64,000 nucleotides of DNA, from positions 46,248 to 110,247 of the forward strand of contig JAJFKE010000054.1 in NCBI GenBank assembly GCA_021773355.1, in the 5' to 3' direction. Below the pieces are notes generated by a model. The model was given only the letters and a program-made list of their open reading frames with translations, had not been told where the DNA came from and ran no database searches. Positions within the stretch are counted from its first letter, which is position 1, and each line of letters opens with the position of its first letter. The stretch is from Gammaproteobacteria bacterium (GTDB lineage Bacteria > Pseudomonadota > Gammaproteobacteria > Pseudomonadales > Pseudohongiellaceae). Both the position numbers and the translations under genes were made by a program. This document shows positions 55,875 through 63,860 of the stretch, piece after piece.

Positions 55875-57710
55875 ATGTGTGGAATAGTAGGGGCAATCGC
55901 CGAAAGAAATGTCTCGGGAATATTACTCGAAGGGCTCAAGCGCTTGGAGTATCGTGGCTACGATTCGGCTGGTCTCGCTATTATTGGCGGCACAGATGGT
56001 AAAATTATCAATGTTAAAGCTGTCGGCAAGGTAAACAAGTTATTAGAAGCGGCTGGAAAAACTAAGGTTAAAGGCCGCATCGGTATTGCACACACTCGTT
56101 GGGCCACCCATGGCAAGACAACCGTCGCCAACGCTCACCCCCATACATCTGGTACAGACATAGCTATTGTTCACAACGGCATCATAGAAAACTATGAGCC
56201 ACTTCGAGACCAGCTCCTTAAAGACGGCTATGTGTTCAGAACACAAACTGACACAGAAACCATTGCTCACTTGATTCATCAAGCAAGAAACAAAGCCAAG
56301 ACAAGTTTATTGGACGCCGTTAAGAAAACCGTGAAGAAGCTGCACGGAGCCTATGGCCTATGTGTAATTGACAGAACAACACCCAATCAGATTGTTGTAG
56401 CCAGGTCGGGCAGCCCTCTGGTAATTGGCATTGGCATTGGCGAGAACTTTGTAGCCTCAGACCCAATGGCTTTGGGGCAGGTAACAGATCGCTTTGTGTA
56501 TCTGGAAGAAGGGGATATCGCACTGGTAGAACGAGAGTCCTATGAGATCTGGCACGGGAGTAAAAAAGTAAGTCGGAAGATTACCACTATTCGGAGTAAG
56601 GCTGCAGATGCGGAGAAGGGCGAATACAAACATTTCATGCTCAAAGAAATTCATGAGCAGCCCAAGGTTATACAAGACAGCCTGGACGGCAGAATCAGTG
56701 AAGGCAAAGTACTTGAGCAAGCTTTCGGAATAAAGGCCAAGGCTATTTTTGATAAAATAAAAAATGTCCAAATAGTAGCTTGTGGAACGAGCTTCCATGC
56801 AGGACAAGTAGCCAAATACTGGCTGGAGTCAGTTGCCAAATTGCCTTGCCAGATCGATATCGCCAGTGACTACCGCTATAGAGATATAATCGTTCAGCCC
56901 GGCACCTTGTTTGTTACAGTCTCACAATCGGGTGAAACCGCCGACACCCTAGCCGCTCTGCGTTTTGCCAAGACTAAATCCTATGTGGCAAGCTTGGCTA
57001 TTTGTAATGTCGCCACTAGTTCCTTAGTGCGGGAATCGGACCTCTGTCTATTAACTATGGCAGGCCAGGAGATTGGTGTCGCGTCCACTAAAGCATTCAC
57101 GACCCAGCTTGCGGTGCTATTAATTTTATCTATTGTTCTAGCCAGAAGAACGGGCCTCAATGCAAAACAGGAAGCCAAACTTGTGAAAGAATTGGCGAAG
57201 TTGCCTGGCTTGATCGAGAAAACGCTAAAGTTGAGCAAAGAAATAAAGAAAGTATCGCAACAGTTTTCTGACAAGAACCATAGCTTGTTTCTAGGCAGGG
57301 GCATTCAATATCCTATAGCTAAAGAAGGCGCATTAAAACTTAAGGAAATATCCTATATACATGCCGAGGCATACCCTGCCGGTGAACTTAAACACGGCCC
57401 ATTGGCACTAGTTGATGATCAAATGCCGGTGGTTGCGGTAGCACCTAACAATGATCTTCTGGGGAAATTGCAGGCGAACTTGTCCACGGTGAGCGCAAGA
57501 GGCGGAAAGCTGTTTGTGTTTGCTGATGAAAGCATAGGATATAAAAGCGATAAGAGCTGTAAAGTAATTCATGTGCCAAACTGTCCAGATATTCTTGCTC
57601 CAATAGTTTTTACGATTCCGCTACAACTACTTTCTTACCATGTCGCCATCACTAAGGGTACCGATGTCGATCATCCTCGCAATTTGGCGAAGTCGGTAAC
57701 CGTGGAATAG
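55875..57710 (+). CDS. glmS: Glutamine--fructose-6-phosphate aminotransferase
   Basis: 611-residue enzyme producing glucosamine-6-phosphate. Cys2 (MCGIVGAIAERN) is the N-terminal nucleophile of the class II glutaminase domain (about 1-240), which also has RWATHGKTTVANAHPH. Two SIS domains (about 285-425 and 455-600) bind fructose-6-phosphate (VACGTSFHAG, SQSGETADT). The C-terminus DHPRNLAKSVTVE is diagnostic. I see no glmS ribozyme upstream. Confidence 0.98.
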   Translation: MCGIVGAIAERNVSGILLEGLKRLEYRGYDSAGLAIIGGTDGKIINVKAVGKVNKLLEAAGKTKVKGRIGIAHTRWATHGKTTVANAHPHTSGTDIAIVHNGIIENYEPLRDQLLKDGYVFRTQTDTETIAHLIHQARNKAKTSLLDAVKKTVKKLHGAYGLCVIDRTTPNQIVVARSGSPLVIGIGIGENFVASDPMALGQVTDRFVYLEEGDIALVERESYEIWHGSKKVSRKITTIRSKAADAEKGEYKHFMLKEIHEQPKVIQDSLDGRISEGKVLEQAFGIKAKAIFDKIKNVQIVACGTSFHAGQVAKYWLESVAKLPCQIDIASDYRYRDIIVQPGTLFVTVSQSGETADTLAALRFAKTKSYVASLAICNVATSSLVRESDLCLLTMAGQEIGVASTKAFTTQLAVLLILSIVLARRTGLNAKQEAKLVKELAKLPGLIEKTLKLSKEIKKVSQQFSDKNHSLFLGRGIQYPIAKEGALKLKEISYIHAEAYPAGELKHGPLALVDDQMPVVAVAPNNDLLGKLQANLSTVSARGGKLFVFADESIGYKSDKSCKVIHVPNCPDILAPIVFTIPLQLLSYHVAITKGTDVDHPRNLAKSVTVE

Positions 57711-57855
57711 GTGCAGTCATCCATAGGCAGTTTTTGGAAGCAGCAGCGTTTGTGCTTGGCCGTTTAGGCGTAGTGGCGGTTGTCAGAGTAGAGATACTCG
57801 CTAAAACGCTCAAAGAAAAAGGGATGCTGGACTAAGACTACGAAGACCACTAAAG

Positions 57856-58713
57856 CTATTCTGACTCAATATCGCGTAGAGCCTTCTGGCTCTTCTGCAA
57901 TTTCTTCAAATGATCTTTCAATAAGGGTTTCCGGTGTCGAGCAACTCCCGTTGCCAGAACATCGATGACAACCAAATGTGCGATACGAGAAGATACGGGC
58001 GCAAAGGCCTGGTGCTCCTCTTCCATATTCACATAGATAGGAAGACTGCATTGCTCGCTAAGAGGTGTATTCTGTGGTGCCAGGCCAATGACTGTAGCGC
58101 CAGCTTCACGGGCGAGGCTAACGCTCTCTAGCAATGCGCGCGTCTGGCCCGACTGAGATATTGCAACGACAACATCCTTTTTACCCAGTGAAATAGCAGA
58201 CATATGCTGAATATGCGGATCGGTGTAGGCCGCAGTCGACAGTTGCAGTCGGAAGAACTTATGCTGTGCGTCGGCCGCCACCGAACCGGAGGCGCCGAAG
58301 CCATAGAACTCCACTCTATTCGCATTGCTGATGGTATTAATTGCGGTTTCTAAGACCTTGGGGTCTAGCTCGTCCCGAACCGTCAGCAGCGACCCAACAG
58401 TGGTGTCGAATACCTTATTGCGCAGGTCCTCCACGGTATCCTTATCATCCACCGCGAACTGCGTGTAGACGCCACCCAGGCCCAATTGCTGAGCAAGCTG
58501 CAGTTTGAAAGAGAGAAAGCCGTCAAAGCCTATCGCTCGGCAAAACCGGATCACCGTGGGCTCGCTCACACCGGAATTCGCGGCGAGATCGACGATGCGC
58601 ATCTTGATGACATCATTGGCATGTTCCAGCACATAGCTGGCCACTTTCGCCTCAGATTTGCGCAGCGCAGAACCATTGTCGGCTATGCGTCGTATCAGAT
58701 TAGGTGATTCCAC
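57856..58713 (-). CDS. RpiR/HexR-family transcriptional regulator with SIS domain
   Basis: About 285 residues from a GTG start at 58713, chosen because CAGGAAG precedes it properly and the N-terminus then matches HexR-type proteins (IRRIADNGSALRKSEAKVASYVL). The open frame extends 24 residues further. An N-terminal HTH_6 domain (SGVSEPTVIRFCRAIGFDGF) is joined to a phosphosugar-binding SIS domain (FYGFGASGSVAADAQHKFF, AISQSGQTRALLE). It resembles HexR, which represses central sugar catabolism in response to KDPG. The glmS neighbour also suggests amino sugars. The effector is not deducible. Confidence 0.85.
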   Translation of the reverse strand: MESPNLIRRIADNGSALRKSEAKVASYVLEHANDVIKMRIVDLAANSGVSEPTVIRFCRAIGFDGFLSFKLQLAQQLGLGGVYTQFAVDDKDTVEDLRNKVFDTTVGSLLTVRDELDPKVLETAINTISNANRVEFYGFGASGSVAADAQHKFFRLQLSTAAYTDPHIQHMSAISLGKKDVVVAISQSGQTRALLESVSLAREAGATVIGLAPQNTPLSEQCSLPIYVNMEEEHQAFAPVSSRIAHLVVIDVLATGVARHRKPLLKDHLKKLQKSQKALRDIESE

Positions 58714-58853
58714 TCGCTTCCTGCTAAATTTAACGTGAGTTTGCCCATCGCCAACAATGCTACTCAATTTGTTACCCAGCCGCACTTGTTTTCAAGCGGC
58801 AGTAGGGATTCATCTGGGCGCGGCACAAAGAAGTAATGCTGGACACGTAGTCT

Positions 58854-60011
58854 ATGAAGACCTTAGAAATTCGATTTGTTGATTCCATTGCCGAGATAGG
58901 GCCGAGTGCGTGGAATGAGCTGACGGGCACAGAAAATCCATTCACTCGTTACGAATTTCTTTATGCTTTGGAGAATACAGGGTGCACAATAGAAGCAACT
59001 GGCTGGAAGCCGCAGCATATTGCGCTCTATTCGATAGAGGAAGGCTCGAAGAGACTTAAGGCTGTCATGCCCCTCTATGAAAAGACTAATTCCTACGGAG
59101 AGTACGTATTCGATTGGTCCTGGGCGAATGCCTATCAGACCCACGGCCTGGACTATTATCCAAAGTTTGTCAGTGCAGTTCCTTTCACTCCTAGTCATGG
59201 TACGCGGCTTTTTACTGACGCATCTGTTTCCAAAGATGATGTAGCCAAACTGATCTTCGAAAAGCTAAAGGAAAGAAGCGAACTCATCGACGCGTCTTCC
59301 TGGCACATACTTTTCCCTACGGAAGAAGAAAACCAACTGTTCGAGGCCATAGGAATTCCTGCGAGGACAGCCTGTCAGTTTCACTGGTTCAATAGAAACT
59401 ACTCGAGCTTCGACGAATTCTTGAGCACGCTCAATTCACGCAAGCGGAAGAACATAAGAAAGGAAAGACAGAAAGTTGCAGAGCAGGGCACGAGATTTGA
59501 AACAATAGAGGGTGTGGATATTACAGAACAGCACTGGGATACCTTCTATCAATTTTATCAAAGCACCTACATGATGCGCGGCATGCAGGGTTATCTTAGC
59601 CAGGGATTCTTCGCCGAGATCGGACAAGCGATGCCGGAGCAGCTATTTATGATAGTCGCCCTCGACGGGGACAAAATTATTGCCGCAGCGCTGTTCTTCA
59701 GAAATTCGGAGAAACTCTTCGGAAGATATTGGGGCAACGGGAGGGATTATCAGTTCCTCCATTTCGAAACCTGTTATTACCAGGGCCAGGAGTATTGCAT
59801 ACAGCACGGGCTTAAGAGTTTCGATTCAGGGGCACAGGGCGAGCACAAGATCCAACGTGGTTTCGAACCAATCACGACCTATTCAAACCATTGGATCGCC
59901 AATCAAAGCTTTGCGCAGGCGATACGTAATTTTCTCGATGAAGAGCGACCTCATATGGAGCGATACAAGAAAGAAGCATCCGGTCTTCTTCCCTTCAGAA
60001 AAGAGAGCTAA
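58854..60011 (+). CDS. FemAB-like GNAT-fold protein (COG3146/DUF482 family)
   Basis: 385-residue protein of the family annotated as peptidoglycan biosynthesis/recognition, with a tandem GNAT-like fold. Conserved features are WNELTG.NPFTRYEFLYALE near the start, SWHILFPTEEE, LNSRKRKNIRKERQKV (about 196-211), YMMRGMQGYLSQGFF, RYWGNGRDYQFLHFETCYYQGQEY and FDSGAQGEHKIQRGFEP near the C-terminus. It is an aminoacyl- or acyltransferase by fold; the substrate has not been settled to my knowledge. It is the last core gene before the integron; its stop is 5 bp from the integrase stop. Confidence 0.85.
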   Translation: MKTLEIRFVDSIAEIGPSAWNELTGTENPFTRYEFLYALENTGCTIEATGWKPQHIALYSIEEGSKRLKAVMPLYEKTNSYGEYVFDWSWANAYQTHGLDYYPKFVSAVPFTPSHGTRLFTDASVSKDDVAKLIFEKLKERSELIDASSWHILFPTEEENQLFEAIGIPARTACQFHWFNRNYSSFDEFLSTLNSRKRKNIRKERQKVAEQGTRFETIEGVDITEQHWDTFYQFYQSTYMMRGMQGYLSQGFFAEIGQAMPEQLFMIVALDGDKIIAAALFFRNSEKLFGRYWGNGRDYQFLHFETCYYQGQEYCIQHGLKSFDSGAQGEHKIQRGFEPITTYSNHWIANQSFAQAIRNFLDEERPHMERYKKEASGLLPFRKES

Positions 60012-60016
60012 CCAAA

Positions 60017-60973
60017 CTAACGCAAATCGTCGAGTGGGCTTGCCGCCCCCGAATAATGTCTGCCCAACACATGGGTGTAGATCTGAGTGGTTTTTACATC
60101 ATTGTGACCCAGTAGTTCCTGCACAGTTCGAATATCCGATCCTGCCGCCAACATATGGGTAGCGAAAGAATGTCGAAAGGTATGGCAAGTCACCCGCTTG
60201 GTGGTAATGCCGGCACTCAAGGATGCTCCGCGCAAGAACTTCCTCACAACGCTAGGATGGAGATGATATCTACAAATTTCTCCTGTGAGAGGGTGAGCGC
60301 AGTGCTTAGAGGAGGGAAAAAGGAAAGCCCATGCAGACAAACGATGGGCATTGGGATATTTCTTTTGCAGCGTCGGACTGATAGCAGCCGATATGCCCTG
60401 TAAAGCGTCCTTCTCATGAACGACCAATGCTTTCTGTAGCTGTGCCTCAAGCCGAGTGACTGAAGATAGGGCAAGCAGTGTTTGCCGATCTTTTCTACCC
60501 TTGCCGTTTTTTGCTACGAGACAGGCACGATCAATATCGACGTCCTGTATTCTTAGGCTTAGGCACTCCTCTACCCGTAACCCGCTACCGTATAGAAGCT
60601 CAATGATGAGTCTATTTCTATCGACAAGCTGATCCAAAATTAGTTGAATCTCACGCTTCGCTAAGACAATTGGCAACTGACGTTGCTTACTGGCAAGCCT
60701 AAAACCCAAATTCCCGACTTTACGCTTCAAGTGCTTTTCAAAGAGATAGACGAGGGAATTGAGAACTACTTTTTGTGTATTAACACTTACATTCCATTCA
60801 CTGGCCAAGTAAGTCAAATATTCTTCAATTTTCTTCAGGTCAACACTTTCGGGATGTTCGTAATCACAGAAATGAATGAACCTTCTAATCCAGAGAAGAT
60901 AAGTTTTCTCCGTGGCCAAACTATAACCTCGAAGTCTCAAATTACCCCGAACCGACTCGATAAATGCACTCAC
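60017..60973 (-). CDS. intI: Integron integrase IntI
   Basis: 318-residue tyrosine recombinase that inserts and excises gene cassettes at attI and attC. The catalytic set is Arg133 (GSGLRVEE), His264 and Arg267 (CHTFRHSFATH), His290 (LGHND) and Tyr299 (TTQIYTHV). The integron-specific patch III insert that distinguishes IntI from XerC/D is present at about 200-222 (KKYPNAHRLSAWAFLFPS). It starts at GTG (60973). It points away from the cassette array, as in all typical integrons. I see no LexA box upstream. The gene looks intact. Confidence 0.95.
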   Translation of the reverse strand: MSAFIESVRGNLRLRGYSLATEKTYLLWIRRFIHFCDYEHPESVDLKKIEEYLTYLASEWNVSVNTQKVVLNSLVYLFEKHLKRKVGNLGFRLASKQRQLPIVLAKREIQLILDQLVDRNRLIIELLYGSGLRVEECLSLRIQDVDIDRACLVAKNGKGRKDRQTLLALSSVTRLEAQLQKALVVHEKDALQGISAAISPTLQKKYPNAHRLSAWAFLFPSSKHCAHPLTGEICRYHLHPSVVRKFLRGASLSAGITTKRVTCHTFRHSFATHMLAAGSDIRTVQELLGHNDVKTTQIYTHVLGRHYSGAASPLDDLR

Positions 60974-61285
60974 AATTAGCCTTTTTTCGTTAGGTTTGAT
61001 GAACTAATTTATAGTGAAAAAACACACACAATGCATAGTATTTCTCGCTTTCTAAATGAACAGGCTCGCTTTGTATTTTGCTATTCGGAAAAAGCTGAAC
61101 TTTCAATCACTTAAAATGAGGACCGAGAACAAACCGAGCGGCGAGAAAAAGTAACCGAGCATAGACCCTCACAGAAAAGCAAAGAGAGTCTCTTCTGGAA
61201 TACCTGTTTCATTTCAAGGGATTACGAGCTAGACTCAGGCGCATGAAAAAGCAAAACGCGCACGCCTCATATACAAATGTTAGGT
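60974..61285 (+). other. Integron attI region with cassette-insertion core site
   Basis: This 306-bp gene-free region between intI and the first cassette should hold attI and the promoters for intI and the cassettes. The recombination core GTTAGGT (GTTRRRY) is at 61279-61285, with cleavage expected between G61279 and T61280. A second identical heptamer is at 60989-60995. No convincing cassette promoter could be read by eye. Confidence 0.75.
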
Positions 61286-61289
61286 TGAC

Positions 61290-61958
61290 ATGAAGTACTA
61301 TCAAAGCTCATTTGAGGCAGGAGAGTTGCGTATCGAAGGTATGCCGGATGCTGTTGCTGTTGTCGCCATCGAAGGGAAGGAATCGAAGCGGCTTGCGGAC
61401 CTAGCTCTCCATAAAACTGATTTGGAGTTTGCCAAATCATGCTTACATGCAATTAACACAGCTCCAGAAGAACCCAAAGAAATTAGGCAAGCGCTATGGC
61501 GATCCTCTATTCTCCATTTCTATAAGTGCTTTGGTCAAGGAGCTAGGTTTCAATTGTCATCGAGGAAAATCTATAAAAAAGAACCCGCTGAAGCAATTGA
61601 TGTATTTGACCACTATAAAGAACTAAGAAATCGACACTACGTCCACGACGAAAACTCCTATGCACAATGTATCCCTGGAGCAGTTCTAAACGACGGGAAA
61701 AAGGAATACAAAGTTGAAGAAATTATTTGTTATCAAGCATTCGGCGAGACTCTTGATGAAATTGGATTTACAAATATGAATTTGCTCATTTCAAGAGCTT
61801 TAGAATGGGTGATAATCGAGTTTGATTCGTTAGCTGAAAAAATACAGAAAAATCTTGAAAGCGATTCTTATAGCGAATTGATAAATAGGAAAGCTCTCTC
61901 TTATACCGTTCCCACGGCTGAAGATGTTGCAAAACGAAGGGAGCAACCTAACAATTAA
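61290..61958 (+). CDS. Cassette 1 protein of unknown function with HEPN-like motif
   Basis: 222-residue predicted soluble, mainly helical protein; I do not recognise the family. A motif RNRHYVH (113-119) within YKELRNRHYVHDENSYAQ fits the RX4-6H active site of HEPN ribonucleases, and an upstream helix LWRSSILHFYKCFGQGAR resembles the first HEPN helix. The last codons (QPNN) are encoded by the attC site, as often seen in integron cassettes. The start lies only 10 bp inside the cassette, with a weak AGG before it. Base composition is more AT-rich than the core genes, in line with transfer. A toxin or defence role is conjecture. Confidence 0.75.
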   Translation: MKYYQSSFEAGELRIEGMPDAVAVVAIEGKESKRLADLALHKTDLEFAKSCLHAINTAPEEPKEIRQALWRSSILHFYKCFGQGARFQLSSRKIYKKEPAEAIDVFDHYKELRNRHYVHDENSYAQCIPGAVLNDGKKEYKVEEIICYQAFGETLDEIGFTNMNLLISRALEWVIIEFDSLAEKIQKNLESDSYSELINRKALSYTVPTAEDVAKRREQPNN

Positions 61959-62003
61959 ATCAAGGAGATGCGCTACGCGCACTCTTTATTAAGGGCGTTA
62001 TGT
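61946..62003 (+). other. attC recombination site of cassette 1
   Basis: R'' is ACCTAAC (61946-61952), the exact reverse complement of the cassette's own start GTTAGGT at 61279. R' is GTTATGT (61997-62003). Between them is TGCGC-TAC-GCGCA, a small hairpin flanked by GAG/CTC. The 58-bp length and GGCGTTA ending are typical of short attC sites. Cassette 1 is therefore 61280-61997 (718 bp). Confidence 0.9.
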
Positions 62004-62019
62004 TCAATTAGGAGGGATC

Positions 62020-63267
62020 GTGCATTTCAGCAGACTACAACTAAATCATTGGCAACAATTCGAGTCAGTTGATATAGATTTGCATGATAATCTAACCATC
62101 ATTACCGGTGCCAATGGAAGTGGAAAAACCACTATCTTGGATTTGTTTGCGAAACATTCGGGTTGGGATCGACCCTCGCTTTCAACTCCAAAAACAGAAG
62201 AAGGGACAGGCATCGTAAAGTGGTTCTCACGCTTATTTGGTGGCGAAGATAAAAGCAATGAGAGTACCATTGGAGAAATTCGTTACTCAGACGATTCGCT
62301 ATCCAAGCTTACAATTCCGAAATCCAGCTCCGCTCAGTATCATGTAGAAATACCAAACAAGAAAAATATCAGCTGTTTCTATATTCCATCACATCGAGCT
62401 ATTTTTCGGTATCGAGCATTAGGGAACATACCAACCACTAAAAAAAATAAGCAAAATGCTTTTGATGAAGTTGCAAACATTAGCCGTAATAGATATCTAA
62501 GCGATTCAAGTGAATCTGCCAGCTTTCTAATGAAGAACACCCTAATAGGGTGGGCAATAAATGGATACGGAGTATCTAGCGGGCAAAAAACAATAATGGC
62601 CAAGGATACGGAGCAAATTCAAGCATTTGAAGGATTCCAAAAAGCACTAAAGAAAATGTTGCCTACCTCTTTGGGTTTCGAGGAGCTCGAAATTCGTAAC
62701 ATGGAAATAGTATTTGTGTGCAATGAAAGCAAGGATGAGTTTCTACTGGAAACAGCATCTGGAGGAATCAGCGCTATTATCGACATTACTTGGCAAATCT
62801 ATATGTTCTCTACAAAGGAAAGAACAGATTTTACCGTAATAATTGATGAAGTTGAAAATCACTTACACCCAACGATGCAGAGAACAATTCTTCGAGACTT
62901 AGTAAACACCTTTCCCAACGCAAGATTTATCGTTTCAACTCACGCACCACTTATAGTTGGTTCCGTAAAAAACTCGTCAATATATGTTCTAATGTATAAC
63001 GAAAGCAACAAGATAGTTTCAAAACAACTTGATTTCCTTCAAGCAGCTAAAACGGCAACTGAAATTTTGGACGAAGTACTTGGCGTTTCATTTACTATGC
63101 CCATTTGGGTGGAGGATGAGTTGGTCAAGTTGGTAACTGAATTTGAAAGTAAGGGATTGTCTCCAGATGATTTCCCATTGTTGAGGCAAAGGCTAAAAGA
63201 CATGGGCCTAGAGAAAATGCTTCCATACGCAATCGAAAATCTCTTAGAAGGTCGGAACAATGATTAA
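62020..63267 (+). CDS. Septu-like ATPase (PtuA-type) in integron cassette 2
   Basis: 415-residue ABC/SMC-like ATPase resembling RecF and OLD-type ATPase heads. It has Walker A GANGSGKTT (30-38), a signature-like SGG (247-249), Walker B VIIDEVENHLHP (273-284; Glu277 catalytic) and STHAP (306-310) as switch histidine. There is no TOPRIM domain after the ATPase, so it is not OLD or GajA. The GTG start has a strong ribosome binding site (AGGAGGG) within the cassette. It overlaps the downstream HNH gene by 8 bp; ATPase plus HNH is the PtuA-PtuB arrangement of Septu anti-phage defence. It is shorter than many PtuA proteins. Septu assignment is inference from domains and pairing. Confidence 0.8.
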   Translation: MHFSRLQLNHWQQFESVDIDLHDNLTIITGANGSGKTTILDLFAKHSGWDRPSLSTPKTEEGTGIVKWFSRLFGGEDKSNESTIGEIRYSDDSLSKLTIPKSSSAQYHVEIPNKKNISCFYIPSHRAIFRYRALGNIPTTKKNKQNAFDEVANISRNRYLSDSSESASFLMKNTLIGWAINGYGVSSGQKTIMAKDTEQIQAFEGFQKALKKMLPTSLGFEELEIRNMEIVFVCNESKDEFLLETASGGISAIIDITWQIYMFSTKERTDFTVIIDEVENHLHPTMQRTILRDLVNTFPNARFIVSTHAPLIVGSVKNSSIYVLMYNESNKIVSKQLDFLQAAKTATEILDEVLGVSFTMPIWVEDELVKLVTEFESKGLSPDDFPLLRQRLKDMGLEKMLPYAIENLLEGRNND

Positions 63268-63835
63268 GCTGGACCGGCCAGAATGCCCAAATCCTGACGC
63301 ATTAAGAAGGAATAACTATAAGGATGCGATGAATAAAGCTGCTCTTAAAAATGCTGCGAACGATAAATGCATGTACTGCGAAAGCGTGATATCGCACATT
63401 GATTTTGCACACATCGAACATATCAAGCCGAAAGCTCGCTACCCAGAATTTGAATTTGAATGGAACAACCTAGGCTATGCCTGTCCCAGATGCAATAATT
63501 CAAAATCGGATAAGTATGAGCAAGATAATCCCTATATAGATCCCTATAAAGATATCCCAAGTAACTTTGTTTTTGCATCTGGCGCTATATTATTCGTTCG
63601 AAACGGAAGTGAAAGGGGCGAAGTTACTATTAAGGGTATACAGTTGAATCGACCGGACCTGTTAGAAAAAAGGCTTGAGAAGATAAGGGATATTGAGCGC
63701 GCATTAACAGCATGCCATAGGACAAATTCTAAACCACTGAGAGAAGCCGCAATTGAAGAATTACAAAATGAGGCGCTTCCTGAAAAGGAATACTCATTTA
63801 TCACAAAGGCTTTCATTGAAGCTCATACACAATGA
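63260..63835 (+). CDS. HNH endonuclease (PtuB-type, TIGR02646-like) in integron cassette 2
   Basis: 191-residue nuclease. CMYC (Cys37, Cys40) and CPRC (Cys75, Cys78) form a zinc site around HIEHIKPK (catalytic His54 region) and WNNLGYACPRCNNSKSD, the pattern of the HNH partner in Septu and retron Ec78 systems. It probably cuts or nicks nucleic acid when triggered by the coupled ATPase. The C-terminal half (about 110-191) is helical and charged. The stop codon is directly followed by the cassette's attC. Both genes thus lie in one mobile cassette. Confidence 0.85.
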   Translation: MIKLDRPECPNPDALRRNNYKDAMNKAALKNAANDKCMYCESVISHIDFAHIEHIKPKARYPEFEFEWNNLGYACPRCNNSKSDKYEQDNPYIDPYKDIPSNFVFASGAILFVRNGSERGEVTIKGIQLNRPDLLEKRLEKIRDIERALTACHRTNSKPLREAAIEELQNEALPEKEYSFITKAFIEAHTQ

Positions 63836-63860
63836 ACATAACAAACAAATCAATTAGGGA
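63836..63860 (+). other. Partial attC of cassette 2, interrupted by an insertion sequence
   Basis: R'' ACATAAC (63836-63842) is the exact reverse complement of the cassette 2 start GTTATGT at 61997. This shows that 61998 onward is one cassette with two genes. The rest of the site stops after about 25 bp, where the IS end begins, so the R' half is outside the window or lost. Confidence 0.85.

Noticed and set aside
59680..60162. 160-residue plus-strand open frame
   Set aside because: It overlaps the end of the FemAB-like gene and the start-distal part of intI in other frames; both of those have strong family support.
60974..61279. LexA box controlling intI
   Set aside because: No CTGT-N8-ACAG-type palindrome was found upstream of the integrase.
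62020..63267. OLD nuclease or Gabija GajA
   Set aside because: The ATPase ends without a TOPRIM domain, and the partner gene is an HNH nuclease, not a UvrD-like helicase.
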